The position numbers and the translations under genes are program-made. Under the pieces are notes generated by a model. That model was not told the DNA's origin. It worked only from the letters and a program-made list of their open reading frames with translations, and made no database searches. From Membranipora membranacea (Eukaryota > Bryozoa > Gymnolaemata > Cheilostomatida > Membraniporidae), in NCBI GenBank assembly GCA_914767715.1, contig OU612066.1, positions 4,595,001-4,659,000 on the forward strand: DNA of 64,000 nucleotides. The letters run 5' to 3'. Shown here piece by piece: positions 48,666-61,690 of this stretch (positions are counted from its first letter, which is position 1; every line of letters begins with the position of its first letter).

Positions 48666-49110
48666 TATTATTCATTTCTTATATTTCTCATGTCTCAATG
48701 GCTCAGCGTCCTCCTAAATCCCCCACCCCAAAATGCCGTCCAGTCATGTGCTATGATTACTGTTGATGCTGCCATATTAATCTATGAAGAAACTTAGAGA
48801 ATTTTGAATGGTTCAGCGTCTCCTCAAGCCCCCCACCAACCTGCTATCCAATCTGCGCATAGATTACAGTTGATGCTGCCATATTTAATCTATAAAGAAA
48901 CCTTCCTATACATGCCACTACTTGCTTCCTCCTTCCTGGCCAGTTGAGTATTGCGCTGTGGTGTGGCGTGTAGTCTAACAGAACGCTTAATAATGAAGCT
49001 GAGGGTGATGTTGTGTTCAGCTGATTGTTGCCACATTGCCAATAATATGCTAAAATTGTCGAGTGCATGGTTACGGATTTATTTACCGAAAGATGAAAAT
49101 GATTCAAACT

Positions 49111-49825
49111 CGGAGACTCAGCCCATCATGTAATGCACCTGATACCTTCATATAAACCACTGGCAAAATCTAAATCAACTTATATCAACAGAAGAATACG
49201 CTCAGATTAAAACTGTGATATTTTAAAAGCATGCTTTGATGATACTGAATGGGACAATATAATAACTGCTGATGATAATATGGATACTCAAGCCGATGTA
49301 ATTACTGATTATATCAAATTCGTACTGATCTATGCCTTTCCTTTTAAAACTGTCAAAAAGTATGCAAACCATAAGCCTTGGACGAGGATAGAACTCTTAG
49401 ATTTAATTGATTGGAAACCAACAAGCCCATGAAGATCGAAAATGGAAACTATATCACATACTTAATAAGAAACTACCCAGAGGAATGAAAAATCTCGGGC
49501 CAAATACACCCATAAAATGCAAGAAAACCTAGCGGATGACCCGGCCAATGCCTCGAATTTCCTTTTGTATTGAGGAGCCATGGCTATTTGTTCCAGACAC
49601 TCGCTGAATATACCTTCAAATTCAGGTTGGATATCCCATGGAATCGAGTCTAGAACAATTAAATATTTACAGTTACTTTAGTTCTCAGAGGCTCTTATTC
49701 TTAAATATTACTTGCAACATCCTTGCCACGTTACTAAAATTCACTTGAAAAGGCTTATGAAAGAAGTTGCTGTGTCACTATGGGAAAAAAACATGAGTCA
49801 TATCCAGCACTTGCAGATCACTTGT
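49111..49825. other. Possible decayed LINE sequence
   Basis: From about 49185 scattered frames suggest ORF2-like remnants with many stops. I could not place a domain firmly. No other feature. Confidence 0.25.
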
Positions 49826-50213
49826 CTGTCTTGACAAGCTTTGTTCGGTGGGGGGGAAGGAACAAAGCTTGTCAACTCTTGCATGCTCGACTGTCGAGCA
49901 GCCGATATTACGATATTAAATATTGTCGTCTCTTGCGATCGAGAAGATAACTCCTTCATCACACTAATCAATTTGTATACATTCCTATACAAATTGATTA
50001 GTGTGGTAAAGGAGTTATCCTCCCGATTTCAAGAGAAGACATTATTTAATATACGCTGCTCGACTATACAATTTGATTAGTGAGATAAAGGAGGTATCTT
50101 CCTGATCGCAAGAGAAGACAATATTTATTATCGGCTGCTCGACGGTCGAGCATGCAAGACTTGACAAGCTTTGTTCCTTTCCCCCCCTCACCGAACAAAG
50201 CTTGTCAAGACAG
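49826..50213. mobile_element. Foldback (long inverted repeat) element
   Basis: The two ~180-bp arms are inverse copies beginning CTGTCTTGACAAGCTTTGTT. Each arm end is itself a small palindrome (GACAAGCTTTGTT ... AACAAAGCTTGTC around a G- or C-rich loop). The middle has further inverted copies of ACAAATTGATTAGTGTG. No coding. A fragment of the arm occurs at 34572. Confidence 0.75.
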
Positions 50214-50528
50214 GCTAAGTCTAATGATATTATCATGATTGAAAACTTTTTGATTTGGTTTCAAATTATGGCAGGCATGACAAATAAAAATATACCCAGT
50301 AATTCATGATTGACTCCACTGGTTATAAAAGTAAATTTATGATTGTTTGTCACCCTATTCTAGATTTGACTCGTAACCTATCATTTTCAAATCAGCTGCT
50401 ATACCAATTCACAACAAGTGAGCATGTGAGTACAAGTTGATAAGATACTATTTGAAAGCAATTAAGTTGTGTAAATTCACACTCTTCCAACCACAAACAT
50501 TCAAGATCTGCATAACGCTACATATCAC

Positions 50529-51243
50529 CACAGAGTAAGGATATACAGAGAGGACACTTCAATGATCATTATAGTGCCTGCGGTTTTTGATTAACTGGGG
50601 GAAAGCTATGCACAGCTGGATGCCAAAAACTCATTATCTCTATAAATATTATGTTATAATGTCATTTTTCTTGCAGACATCTCTTCCTTTGATGGGCCAT
50701 AACTCATTCTGTATTTATCCTAAAGACTGATTTCCAACTTTGTTGGAATGTCCAACCTTCAAGCTATACACCATATTATTTTCATTTTTTGCTAGGATAC
50801 ATAGGCTATGAGCTATCTGCATTTGTAAAATGAGTTTCATTATATAGATTTACGTGTGACAATTGATAAACTTCTGGTCATAAAAATTAGGAAATGTCCG
50901 TGTATTGACCCAGGCCACATGTAAATCTATATGATATAACTCATTTTAAAAACACAGATAGCTCATAGCCTATGTATCCTAGCAAAAAATGACAACAATA
51001 TGGTGTATAGCTTGAAGGTTGGACATTCTAACAAAGTTGGAATTCAGTCTTAAATAACTATAAATACAGAATGAATTATGGCCCATCAAAGGTATAGATG
51101 TCTGCAAGAAAAATGACATTATAACATATAGAGATAATGAGTTTTCGGCATCCAGCTGTGCACAATTTTCCCCCAGTTAATCAAAAACCCGCAGGCACTA
51201 AAACGATCATTGAAGTGTCCTCTCTGTATATCCTTACTCTGTG
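50529..51243. repeat. Long hairpin: ~320-bp inverted arms, ~67-bp loop
   Basis: The arm 50529-50858 is repeated inverted at 50926-51243 with few differences (for example CACAGAGTAAGGATATACAG against CTGTATATCCTTACTCTGTG). Transcription through it would give a long double-stranded RNA. Could be a MITE-like element or a recent inverted duplication. Confidence 0.75.
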
Positions 51244-51249
51244 ATATCA

Positions 51250-53280
51250 CTTTGTCAAAAACAGTCAGTATAAGTTTTGGGTTTCGAATGACAATCAAGC
51301 GGGCCATCAAAAGGTACAATGTGAGTTCTGTGAAGCCTCCAGAAGTGATGACGGCACCATCATTGATGCAAGATCCATGGCAAAACAAATATTTTTTTCT
51401 CCACCAACTGAATCACATGCCTAATGAATAATAAACAGCCCAGAAATTATAAGTATTATTCATACTGACAGTTATGGTTTCACTGCCCAGATGTAATCAC
51501 AGTATCTTATTACCGACAAAACAAAAAAGTGCTATTAATTTATAAATTTACTACATGTGCATGGCACTGTATAGAGCTGATCACATGAAGGAAATAGTTT
51601 CTATTTCACGCGGCCAGGCTATTTGGATAACACTGATCTAGGTCATTTGAGCGATCAGCTGCTTCAATAGCTCAATCCATTATCCTTGAATTATACTTGG
51701 AGTAATACATAACCGACACGATAACCCTGCAACTACTACACTAAAATTAACTCTGTCTCTTCACTGTTACACTTTCTATATTCTAACTATGATAAGTGCA
51801 TTCTATCTTCATCTTCTGCAAGCCATCATTCTGACAAAGATATACTGCTTATAATTTTGTTCAGCCTCAGAATTCCCATGTCATGCTGTTGTTCAAGATT
51901 ATCAACTTCTCAATCACTACGTAGTGTCTTCGAAGGGTCTCTATATTATCTGTATACCGTATACTGTATATCTCATCCTGTGCGAGAGATTTTCTAAGAG
52001 GTTATCTTGCTTAAAAATTTGAAAAACAGCCAAGTAAATTATTACTATCTTGGCAGAAGCCTTTAAACAGCATGAGTCCAACATTGGATATAGATTCTGT
52101 CATGATGATCTACTGTATAAACCCGACAAAATGTCTGGCCATTAAAATCTAATCATAATCATCCTTGCAGATTGAGAGTTACAGTGTGTTCAACACAAAT
52201 GTGATTTGTATATCATCAGCATGGGCCCATGTGTGAGACCCAATGCGTTTTTGTCAGAAAGTAAGTTGAGTCCTGCTTGTACATGACCATTGTTCTTTTA
52301 ATATCATTTGGAAATATATGTCAACTGGCTAGTGAAAAATATTTATATGCAGTGGTGGGAATGGAAAAAAATAAGTGCCTGTAGCTGACCCCGTATCTTA
52401 GGACTGTTTTCAGACGCAGCACAACACAAGTTTGAAGGCTAACTGCTTCTTTATTGATATGATGATGCTGGTAAAAACTGTAATAAAGTAATGCATAAAA
52501 TAATAATGAAATGATATCAGATTAGAGAATGTAATTTATAGTAATTACATCAAACACAGTAATTCAGATATGCATAAAAATGACAAAATAAAATATAATC
52601 GAAATCGGTGGAATTCACAAAAACAAACCTCTTTGGTCCTCGTATGGAGCTGCTAATAACTAACTGAATTGAAGAAGATTAAAGCTGAACTGCTTAATAA
52701 AGAACAAACTGTAATGTTTTGGCAGAATAAATTGTGCCGAGGGTATCTTATGACTGAAGTTAGAGTGGCAGCATGTCGTGCCAAGCGAGTAAAGTGTTAA
52801 CTGGTGTCGATAGTTTGAGGCAGCATATTTATATGTGAGGTCTTTTTTGTTACTGTTACAAGTTTGAATCATAGAAAAATATTGAGAAACATAATTATTA
52901 CAAAATTGGACATGATTGTGTCTCACTCCGAGGGGCCGGAATAAACAAAGCCTGTGGGCCGAGGCAAAACCATCAAAAGTAAGGCACGCCACAGTACTCA
53001 TCCAACCACAACTGTGCTACAGATCTAAGTCAATGTCCACGAAAGAGCGAGTGAGGCCAACAGCGAGGCCAACAGCTGATTGATTGATGACAACTAATTG
53101 TTATCAAGACATGAAGTGTTTGCTAAAATAAGACAGGTGAATCATGAGGTGGTATTGCGATTTACAGCTCTGATTAATCATGACCCCGTATTAATTATCA
53201 TTGACCCCGCTCTGATTATCATGACCCCGATTAATCATCAGAAGAAGTTGTGACATTTACAGTGCCTATACACCAAACAT
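51250..53280. other. No recognised gene
   Basis: The open frames at 51119-51431 partly overlap the hairpin arm, and I do not trust them as exons. Short tandem-like GACCCCG-containing phrases begin near 53182 and lead into the GC-rich block. Otherwise plain AT-rich DNA. Confidence 0.4.
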
Positions 53281-53289
53281 TGAGATCAA

Positions 53290-53450
53290 TCCAGCGGGTA
53301 TCGCCGGCCAGCCCCGCAGCAGACGCAGCCCGCTGCGGGGTGGGTCCGGGAGGGGCGCGTCCGGGAAGTCTGGCAAAATACGCGGGGTAGAACCCGCACC
53401 CACCCGTCACCGGGAGGGAGGGGTGTGGGGTTTGACCCCGCGAATTATTT
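53290..53450. other. Isolated GC-rich block
   Basis: About 160 bp of very GC-rich, CpG-containing sequence in an otherwise AT-rich window. It includes a perfect hairpin CCCCGCAGC ... GCTGCGGGG and GACCCCG repeats that also occur singly upstream (52388, 53182-53230). Origin unknown. Confidence 0.7.
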
Positions 53451-56400
53451 TGATATTTTTGTGTGTGACGGAAAAAAGCAGAGAGACTGGGGATTTATTT
53501 GAAGAAATCATCCAAATGGATCCAATACTGCAGCCTTATATCCAAGCAGCTGCTTGTTGCTTGAAGAATGATGATCATGATTTCATCAGCAATCTGTAGA
53601 ATAATTGGAAACTCAGTCTAACTTTGATCAGATGAAAATAGTTCAAAAAAAGATACTGCAGTCAGCAATTCAATGATGCAATAAACTAGTAAATAGTGCT
53701 GCCTATGGCATTGAGAATTTTGTGAGGAACGGAATTAGTAGTATCCCAAAATCGTATACTGAAATGCTTAAAATATTCAAGGTTCCAACACGTAATATAA
53801 TAAATAAGTTGTCTAGTTTTGTGTATAATTGAAGTTGCATCCTCTTTGATCTTTCTTTGAGACAATGGAAGATAGCTTCAACTTACTAAGGTTCTGTGTA
53901 AAATTTTGGTAGCACGTTAAATTAAAATGTGTAACAAATTGACCTTAACAAAATCCAAAGTGACGGACAGCTGGCTCCCCGTTCCCGGTTTAGAGAAACC
54001 CTTAGAATTGTTCTTAAGTCTGACCCCTCTTGGACTTCGGAGAAGTTGGCTCCTAGCCTTTTTCGAAGAGTTGCTCCTGCCGATATACTGCAGAAACTCC
54101 TTGGTTGTTCTAACAGTAACTCGAGTGGAGTTGAAAATAACATTCATGCACCACAAAGCAATTAAATAACCTTTTTTGGGTTATGAGCGTGTGATTATTT
54201 TAAAAGAAAGGGGGAGGTTGCTATTTAGAAGATAGGTTTTATACTTCAAAATATCTTGCAGTCTCAAGTATTATAATATGGATTATTACTAACTTTCAGC
54301 GCTAAAATTGATCTTTGTAACGTGCCTGGAAGTCCAATTAGGTAGCTTAGGCAGTTTAATTGGAATCACGGGCCTTATAACTGTCATCGACTTCAATCCA
54401 CTTCCCTTTGTGACCAAGAGTAGCTTTAGGTTGCTTCAAATTTCGCGTAGAATTATAGTTTGAGTTGTCTTTGATTATTCAAAGGTAATACAACTCCTAT
54501 TGTATGTCTGATTTGAGTTTGCAAGGTTAAATTTTATAAATGACTCTTGAATCCTGAAACTTGGTGTTGTCTAAACTCTAAAGTAACTGATTTGGAAGAT
54601 CAAGCGGGTTGTCAAATGAGGTTAAATAATTCTATTTAGTTTTGTTTTCTGAAAGTATTTTAAAAAATCCAATAATGTTAAAATGTCAAAAATATAATAT
54701 GTCAAAAATTATAAAGATAGTAATTATTGAAGTCCTTCCGTTAGCTTTTTCTTCTAACTCTGAGTAGTATAATATCCAAAATGTAATATAATATCCAATG
54801 GTAGTTAATATAAGTAATATAATACCCAATAGTAGTTAATGTCCAATATAAATCCTTAGAATATGCGAGTAAAAAAATATGATTCAAAGTATAAGGTGTA
54901 CTTAAATAATTTAGCTTATGATAAAATAATTCGAAGATAGTTCGTAATACAATTCTATAATTGTATTAAAAATTGTTCTGTGTGTGTTCGTTCTCTCGTT
55001 GAGTGTGTGTGTTATCGTCATTCTCTAGTAAGGATTTTTTTCTCCTTATATACCCTCTCATTGGTTTTCCAAAGACGGCACATATTGCTAACATGTCTGC
55101 AATAGCGGCACGTTTTGCTAACTGCTGTTCTATGATGTCTGTTATTGTAGCCTCATCTCTTTTGTTGTTGCTGGTTAATAAGAAGGGGGGAGGGGGTGAG
55201 TTTTTTCTGAAGTCCAGAATGTTCTTTATTTCAGTCTCAAATTACACCAATGATTAGCAATATTCGTTTGACTCATCTCCCTTTAGGAAACTGGAATTTC
55301 CAGTTTCCTATAGTTTTCTCCGTCTTACTAACAGCCACTATTTATTATAATCACATAGGGCTTTTGTTTAGTCGTTTTTCAAATGTGCCTGTATCACTAG
55401 ATACCATCGGCTTCCGGGTTTAAGTAATTTTCAGGTAGTTGAATTCCATGGTTTGATTTAGATTTCCAAATTTCAGCATCCTCAGATAAAATGTTCGGCG
55501 ATAAACAATAAATAAAGATTTAGCTTATCATGACTAAGCATCGTTCTGCCGTAGTAAATTATATTAATAACGGTGCGCTGAAGTAAAATTTATACTCTAT
55601 TTGCCATTAACCATGGATGTTATTTATACCTGCTGTGTTGAATTCTAGTTGGGTATATGAGCATTTGCGGTAACTCAAAATGGCAGTGTTTAGAGTTGTT
55701 TTCCTTTTTTCTGTGCTGACACTTTGGGCTGAAGCAAACAATAAAGTAAAAGTAAGCAAACCCTACAATACAACATAAACAAACTTATCCAAGCATACAA
55801 AGTGCACAGCAGCGATAGGTTATAAGTGCCTCTACACTTATTGAAGGTGTATAGGCATTGATGTGAACTTCCTATACACCGTATAGGCCCGTATAGGCCC
55901 ATTTCTACCACTGTTTATACTATTTGTGATGCTCCTTGATATCTATTGGATGAGCAGAGTTAAATAAATATTGATTGCTTACAAAATCAGATTATACCGA
56001 TAAGGCATCAATCTCACACGGATAGCACTAGAGCCGCTAATAAGCTGGACAGCTGCAATCTTCACAGGGCAGATTTTGCGGGACAAAGTACCTTTCAAGC
56101 TTTGAGTATATAAATTTATTTTTAGAAAGTATGGATGTATCAATGTCTCGGTTCGGCGCACATGGTTACCAATACTGATATCTGGGATCAAATCACAGTA
56201 TTTCAGGTAAACAACTGATTGATGACCTGAGTTCACCAGGAATCAAAAAAAGGAAAATAATTATGTGGCAGTATTGAAGCAATACTATTATGACCTCATC
56301 TATATTGTATATCCAATTTTAAACAGGAATGTTAATATAATGGAAATAAATCGGAGTACATTTTGAAATAATAATACAAACAAATTGATGTATGCGCCAC

Positions 56401-57360
56401 ATAATGGGTGTTGATCTCAACAAAATCGCCAAACAAAAAGTTTATTGATATAAAAAGAATTACCGCATGAAAAAGAATAGAAGCAATTACGAAGTACATG
56501 AGTTTTAATAGCCGGGCGTAAAAATTTGACAGAATGCGATATTATAATAGACAACGGATAAAAATACAATTTATAAAAGGTTTTAGCTAAGTTTTTAGGG
56601 AGGTTTGTAAATTTAAGTTCCCAACGTATGTACCGGAAAAATTAACTCTACTCTCAAACCTGATCTCTAACAATGTTGTAAAACTTGTATGTAAGGTCAC
56701 TGCACTTTGTGTATTTGGAAGTCTCCAAATATTTGGCTGTCAATTATTTGTTGACACTAATTTGTCAAGGCTAAGTGAAGTTTTTACCTTTGAGCTGCTG
56801 CCAAACCTTTGATTGGTGAGGCTGATGTATGGCATGTTTTCATTGTGGGTCCTTGGATGCCTGGGATGCTTGACTCATAGGTTATTACTTCGACTAATTA
56901 CTACAATGAAAATATTTGGCAATGTAGAATAAAAACTGTTTGTCATGACCTAAGTTGAGGGAGCTTCAGACTCCTGCTCAAGGTTTTTTATGTAGGTCAA
57001 ACCTTGTTTGGAGAAGCTCAACACCAAGGACATATGTACTCCTTGTCCTATTGCAACCAGTGCACCACTTTACATCATAGATATGTTATCTAATCTATGG
57101 GATTAAATATCAGCAATTATCAGCATCATTCTGGGAATACTTTAATACTTAAACTTTTAGATCCCTTTGTCACCTTGCCAAGTTTAACTGCCCTGTATGA
57201 TTTGTGCCTTTCAGTTTTATCTGATGCAAGCAGAATGTTATCCGGCAATTGATTTTGAAACACAGCTCAACAAAAACGTTCAAAACGTTCACTAAATTGT
57301 AAATTCTTCTCACTCACAGACATAAACAACAGGACTGCACTCAAATTCAAGAAAAAAATG
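53451..57360. other. Long stretch without recognised genes
   Basis: Short ATATAATATCCAA/TAGTTAATAT direct repeats at about 54766-54860. A 25-nt palindrome AGGAAACTGGAA-T-TTCCAGTTTCCT lies at about 55285-55310. The overlapping open frames at 53917-54169 on both strands have no motif I recognise. No RNA gene found. Confidence 0.4.
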
Positions 57361-57365
57361 TGTAA

Positions 57366-57585
57366 ATTTTATATCCTATTGGCTAAGATCAAAGTGTCAC
57401 TGCCAATGGCCGATTAGTGCCAGTTCAGTTTTGGCAGCTTGCTGCATACTTATGATTAGGAGGTCCTCTATGGCCTCTCCTCTAGGATGCATTCTAGTTT
57501 TCTAGAATGTATCACATTCTCAGTATGAGGATTAGGGCACCTTGCGTCCCTCTTTAGGGGCAGCCCAATCTTCTGTTTCTTAGCA
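57366..57585 (+). repeat. Repeat with U2-snRNA-like 5' end, copy 2
   Basis: Begins within the U2-like head (CCTATTGGCTAAGATCAAAG), then has the same ~190-bp body as the copy at 27786 (CACTGCCAATGG, GTGCCAGTTCAGTTTTGGCA, CTCTAGGATGCATTCTAG, GCGTCCCTCTTTAG). The sequence before the head differs from copy 1, marking an insertion border. Confidence 0.7.
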
Positions 57586-57879
57586 AACAGCAAGTTTTGT
57601 CAAAGTTAAACATTTTTTGTCTCTCAAAGTAGGTAAAACACGATGTGGATACAAGTAAATACCAAGATCATAGATTATGAGAATGATTGCTAATTAGTTA
57701 AGGGTCAATAAGACAAGCTGCCTCGCATCTTTACATTTTATGAAGACAATTATAACAATAATGATTATGTGATCTTTTCAGGCCAATGAGAACATGCTTA
57801 AATTTATTTACAGAAGCCTTCTACAAGGTAGAAGTGGATAAATTTGTGTTATATGTAAAGAGATCTAACCTCCATTGAC

Positions 57880-59010
57880 AGCATGCATAGTTAACGGAAT
57901 CATCAACTTCTACTCACAAAACTACAAGAGCTGGAATTATCTGATGCACTAATATCTCTCGTCGCAGATTATCTATGTAACCGATCACACTGTGTCACTC
58001 TAAGATGACACAATGTGAAGTCAACCTATCGAATATGCAACACTGGAGTCCCTCAGGGCACACTCTGTGGACCCACACTCTGGTCAGCATTTATAAACTC
58101 GCTCAAATTCTCACAAGGCGCCACCATCAAATACACAGATGATACGACCACCTACTATCCGCTGAAGAAATCCACCACTGAGACCACTAGCTGCCCTCGA
58201 TCAGAAGTCGACTTTATACCTCCTGAAGTCGGACAACAACTAATCAGAGAGTGCAGTGATTGAGCTAATCGGAATAAGATGCGCCTTAATGTCCAAAAAT
58301 CCAAGTCGCTCAATGTATCCCTCAGAAAATCTCTAATCATGAACTCTGAACTCGTTATGAACACCAACCAGAGCGTCACTAACGTCTCAAGTACAAAATA
58401 ACTAGGTGTGACACTTGATAGCCACCTTACATTCAGCGAACATGTGTCCAAGGTACGAAAGGCTGCAAATCGTAAAATCCACGGATTGTTAGTCCTGAAA
58501 CAATCTGGGGTTAACACAGAAACACTTGTGATGATGTACAGAGCCCAAATACTGCCAACAATAACCTACTCAGCTCCAGCTTGGTTTCCTTTCTTAGCAG
58601 ACTATCTCAGGAACGAGCTGGAAAAGATCCAGAAACTAGCACTGCGAATAATTTTCAATGATCTTGAACATTATATCGATAGACTCAACGCTGCTAAGTT
58701 AACACCACTTTGCGATTTACTCCATGACGTATGCTCAACCTATGTGCTGAGAATCGTCAATAATCAAGAACATCTGCTGAGAAACCGCCTAAATAACAAA
58801 ACGAACGCAAGACCACAGAGATCTGTAAGACAGTGTCAAACTGATGGGTATATAAAACGGTCACAAACTGTGAAATGTAGCAAGGCAATTTTAAAAAACA
58901 AAGACTATCTAGCCTAACAAGTTTAAATTGTTTCTGTTTTACAATTTATTATTTACTATTTTCTTTTACTTTTTATCTCGATGTAAACATCTTTGGACAA
59001 AGAGTATATA
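57880..59010 (+). pseudogene. LINE reverse-transcriptase remnant
   Basis: A frame from about 57890 carries ADYLCNRSHCV and then, after a stop, the RT core GVPQGTLCGPTLW and the catalytic-box variant YTDD (Y-A-D-D in active enzymes). Stops at 58261 and 58399 separate it from the thumb/C-terminal part (LGVTLDSHLTFSEHV ... MMYRAQILPTITYSAPAW), which ends at 58917. A short 3' tail with CAAACAAACAAAC (about 59009-59025) follows. This is a 5'-truncated, inactive jockey/CR1-type element. Confidence 0.75.
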
Positions 59011-61052
59011 TCAAACAAACAAACAACCTGTAACTATCTGATTAAAAAGCTGAAATCTGAACTACTACACCACCCACCACACTGTCACATTATAATATGC
59101 TGTTATCAAATATTTTTACCTGCGCCGGCTAGTGGAAAGTTGATCAAGGATTTTTCCCTGAAGAAGCACTCTGAAGCTATCCACCAGTGAAAAATATCCA
59201 TTCCCTACAGCAAATGAAATGAACGGTCAGTGATGTGGAATTTTTTCTCTGGATCCTGCGGCAAAACCGTGAGGAAAACAATCATTGATAATGCTTTACT
59301 ACTGACAATACTACAATTACATGCAGTGCAACTGGGCTCGATTGATGTCAATTTGCAACATTGTGCAAGTGAATCAGCTGTTACAGATCGTGATGAATGA
59401 TCCAGAGGTAAGGTTGCTGCTAAGAGGAAATGTGTATCACTACAACTACGCATAAAAAACTCAAGATACATGCCAAATATTGAATGTTCAATCTCACCTG
59501 CTGCGGGATTGACAACCTGTTTCTTATCGAAAGCTAGTGAGCGGGGTAAAATTAATGGCTGTCTCAATAGATCGTACCCTTGTGGTGCCTGTTGCCTACA
59601 GTCTTCATCCATGTCAAATGACATTCTTTTCGAACAGAGCTGTACCATATTACTTATGGAGGTGATGCCGTCTGCTTGTTCGATTTGCTCGCCCATGAAT
59701 TTTAGAAAGTACTTCCGTGTCGCTGAGTGGCGTTCAGCTGTGGCTGCAACCACATAGGTGTTTTGCCTTTGCATCGTTATGTGGGTGTCGTAGTGCATCT
59801 GAGTGGTTCTTTGCTCACCAGTTGAATTGTTGGTTTCATTGTTTGGTCGGTTTGCTTGCGATGTGCCTGATGTTGTCGGGGCTGCGTCTGCCTGTGGAGC
59901 ATCAGTCATTCGGTATTCAAAATTGATACCGACATGTTGACCGGGAAATTGTCCCCCTTGACATGTCTGAAGAAGTACAACCTGTTTGATATATAAATAA
60001 GTACACAATTAGGAAGTGAGTTAACGGGAACAGATAGCAACTGTGAGAATTTCTCCTCCTATTGAATTGTGGTCTCACAATTATTTACCAGATTATGGGA
60101 TTATATCACAATAGGTATGTTTCAAGAGGGCAGTTGTAAAAATCAGCATGTTCACCTTTTTTAGTGCAACAGATAAACTACAGATTATCTGATCTGAAAA
60201 ATATTCTATGGAAGAAGATGTCCAACTACTTACAGCTGGGATATGAGGCTTCAGTTTGGTCAGCACCTTTTGAACATCATCAACTTCTCCTTCGTTTCCA
60301 TCCTTGTCATGTATAATACCGTTTCCACCATGTGACATTATGCAAATGAAGATGACAGAGCAGTCGTCCTTATCTTGGCTGATATGTTGATTCAGGAAAT
60401 CGATGAGTTCCGTGAATGTCCAGTTAATAAGTGCGGGTCTAACAGTGAACCCAGATTCATGGAATGCTCTGATAATGTACCCAGCTTCTTCTCTAGCTCC
60501 GTTCCGGTCAAAAGTTATGTAGCAGACATATGCATACATTTTCGCCTTTTCCTGCCCTCTGGGAATGAAGTAAGAGCTAACATGGGGGTATATCTTTTCA
60601 ACGATATCACTGTTCCAACTTCCTTCATAAAGCTCTTGCATAGACTTTGAAGATAGTTTAGCCAACGAGATAAGCACATCTGCATCGTGGTAAGCTTGAA
60701 GAATGGTTTGCAACTGTTTGTCGTCTCTTGATTGTATGGCTTGTTCAAGCAGTTTGTAACTAGTGAGATACTTTCTAGCATCAATCTTCTTCACCATGAC
60801 AAGGTAAAGTGTGTAGCACTTTTTATTGAAAGCGTATTGAAGACAGTTCTCCGATCTCCTGACATTCTGAAATATTGTACTCTCATGTTCATTTTCAGGA
60901 ATTTTACACAAAACTTTTGTCACCGGCGTCAGCTGATGGCAAGCTCCCTTAGCAGCAGCCTTTAGTTCATTCTTGAATTCCTTTTTGAGTTCGTCTACGC
61001 TAGGGCTTTGATCTTCTTTAGCCTTTCCCTTCCTAGTCAGCCAGTTGAACAT
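59011..61052 (-). CDS. Caspase-like cysteine protease (C14), probably four exons
   Basis: Exons on the minus strand: 61052-60234 and 59981-59498 are firm; 59204-59120 and 59056-59011 are tentative but keep phase. The N-terminal ~170 residues are helical and charged, without a clearly assignable CARD or death fold. The large-subunit region has YITFDR, then SHGG with catalytic His 241. QTCQGG has catalytic Cys 280, 39 residues later, as expected for caspases. The small-subunit region has VVAATAERHSATRKYFLKF and a QAPQGYDLL segment like the usual conserved P-containing strand. A Ser/Thr/Asn/Gln-rich linker between them could hold the processing site. The 3' end abuts a LINE tail, so the last residues may be altered. 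Probable role: cell-death or immune protease. Confidence 0.7.
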
Positions 61053-61059
61053 TGTTGAA

Positions 61060-61690
61060 TGATAAATTCATCAACAGAGCACAATCACTTATTTGTCTGC
61101 GTTTAGATAAGCATTGATAAAAGAATCTTGGGGTCACATAGTTGGCTAAGTGACAAGTTTTTGAAGGGATTTTGCTCACTGGGGAAACCAAGAAAAACCA
61201 TGATGAGTCATCAAAACAGACTAGAAGTTTAGAAACCCTGTGAGGACATGGACTTCTTCTATCAGCTAAGGCAGATTCTTGGCATACTGCCTTATAGTGT
61301 TTGATGGGCGATTGGTAGCCTGTTGGCTGTCGAGGTGAGGGGGACAGCCTGGGTAAAATAAGCATGACCTCTTCACGGTCACAACACAATCCTATCTACC
61401 ATTTTCATTAATTACCTATCACAACTAACAAAAATTTATCTTTGTTAGTTTGACCAAGGAGAAGTTCTTGGTTTGACTTGAGAGATCTCAAGTTCTCACA
61501 GCTCAGGCTCAGGAGATGTCGGATAGAGAAAATAAAGCCAAGAAGATTGGAGCAAGTGATAACAGACAGCGTCAACCACTTCAAATCAGAGACCAATCTC
61601 AGTTTTATCTTTTGACGAGATCTGTTGTGTATTAGGCGTAATCAAATTACTGTCAGCTATCAGACATCCCATCTCCGCCTTTTTGGGAGG
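61060..61690. other. Upstream region of the caspase-like gene
   Basis: No coding exon recognised. It should hold the promoter or 5' UTR; no TATA box stands out. Confidence 0.4.

Larger units (their letters stand above)
44815..49110 (+). repeat. Second 5S rDNA-like array, interrupted by a LINE
   Basis: Spacer and 5S blocks run from 44815 to about 45382, stop at the LINE, and resume at about 47899 to 49110. Three 5S-like copies are present (45109, 47941, 48547), plus spacer-only repeats at about 48690-49110. Confidence 0.8.

Noticed and set aside
51119-51431. Open frames on both strands at 51119-51431
   Set aside because: They overlap the hairpin arm and lack splice context or recognisable motifs.
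53917-54169. Three overlapping open frames of 73-80 residues
   Set aside because: Frames on opposite strands are equally open; no domain, signal or splice evidence.
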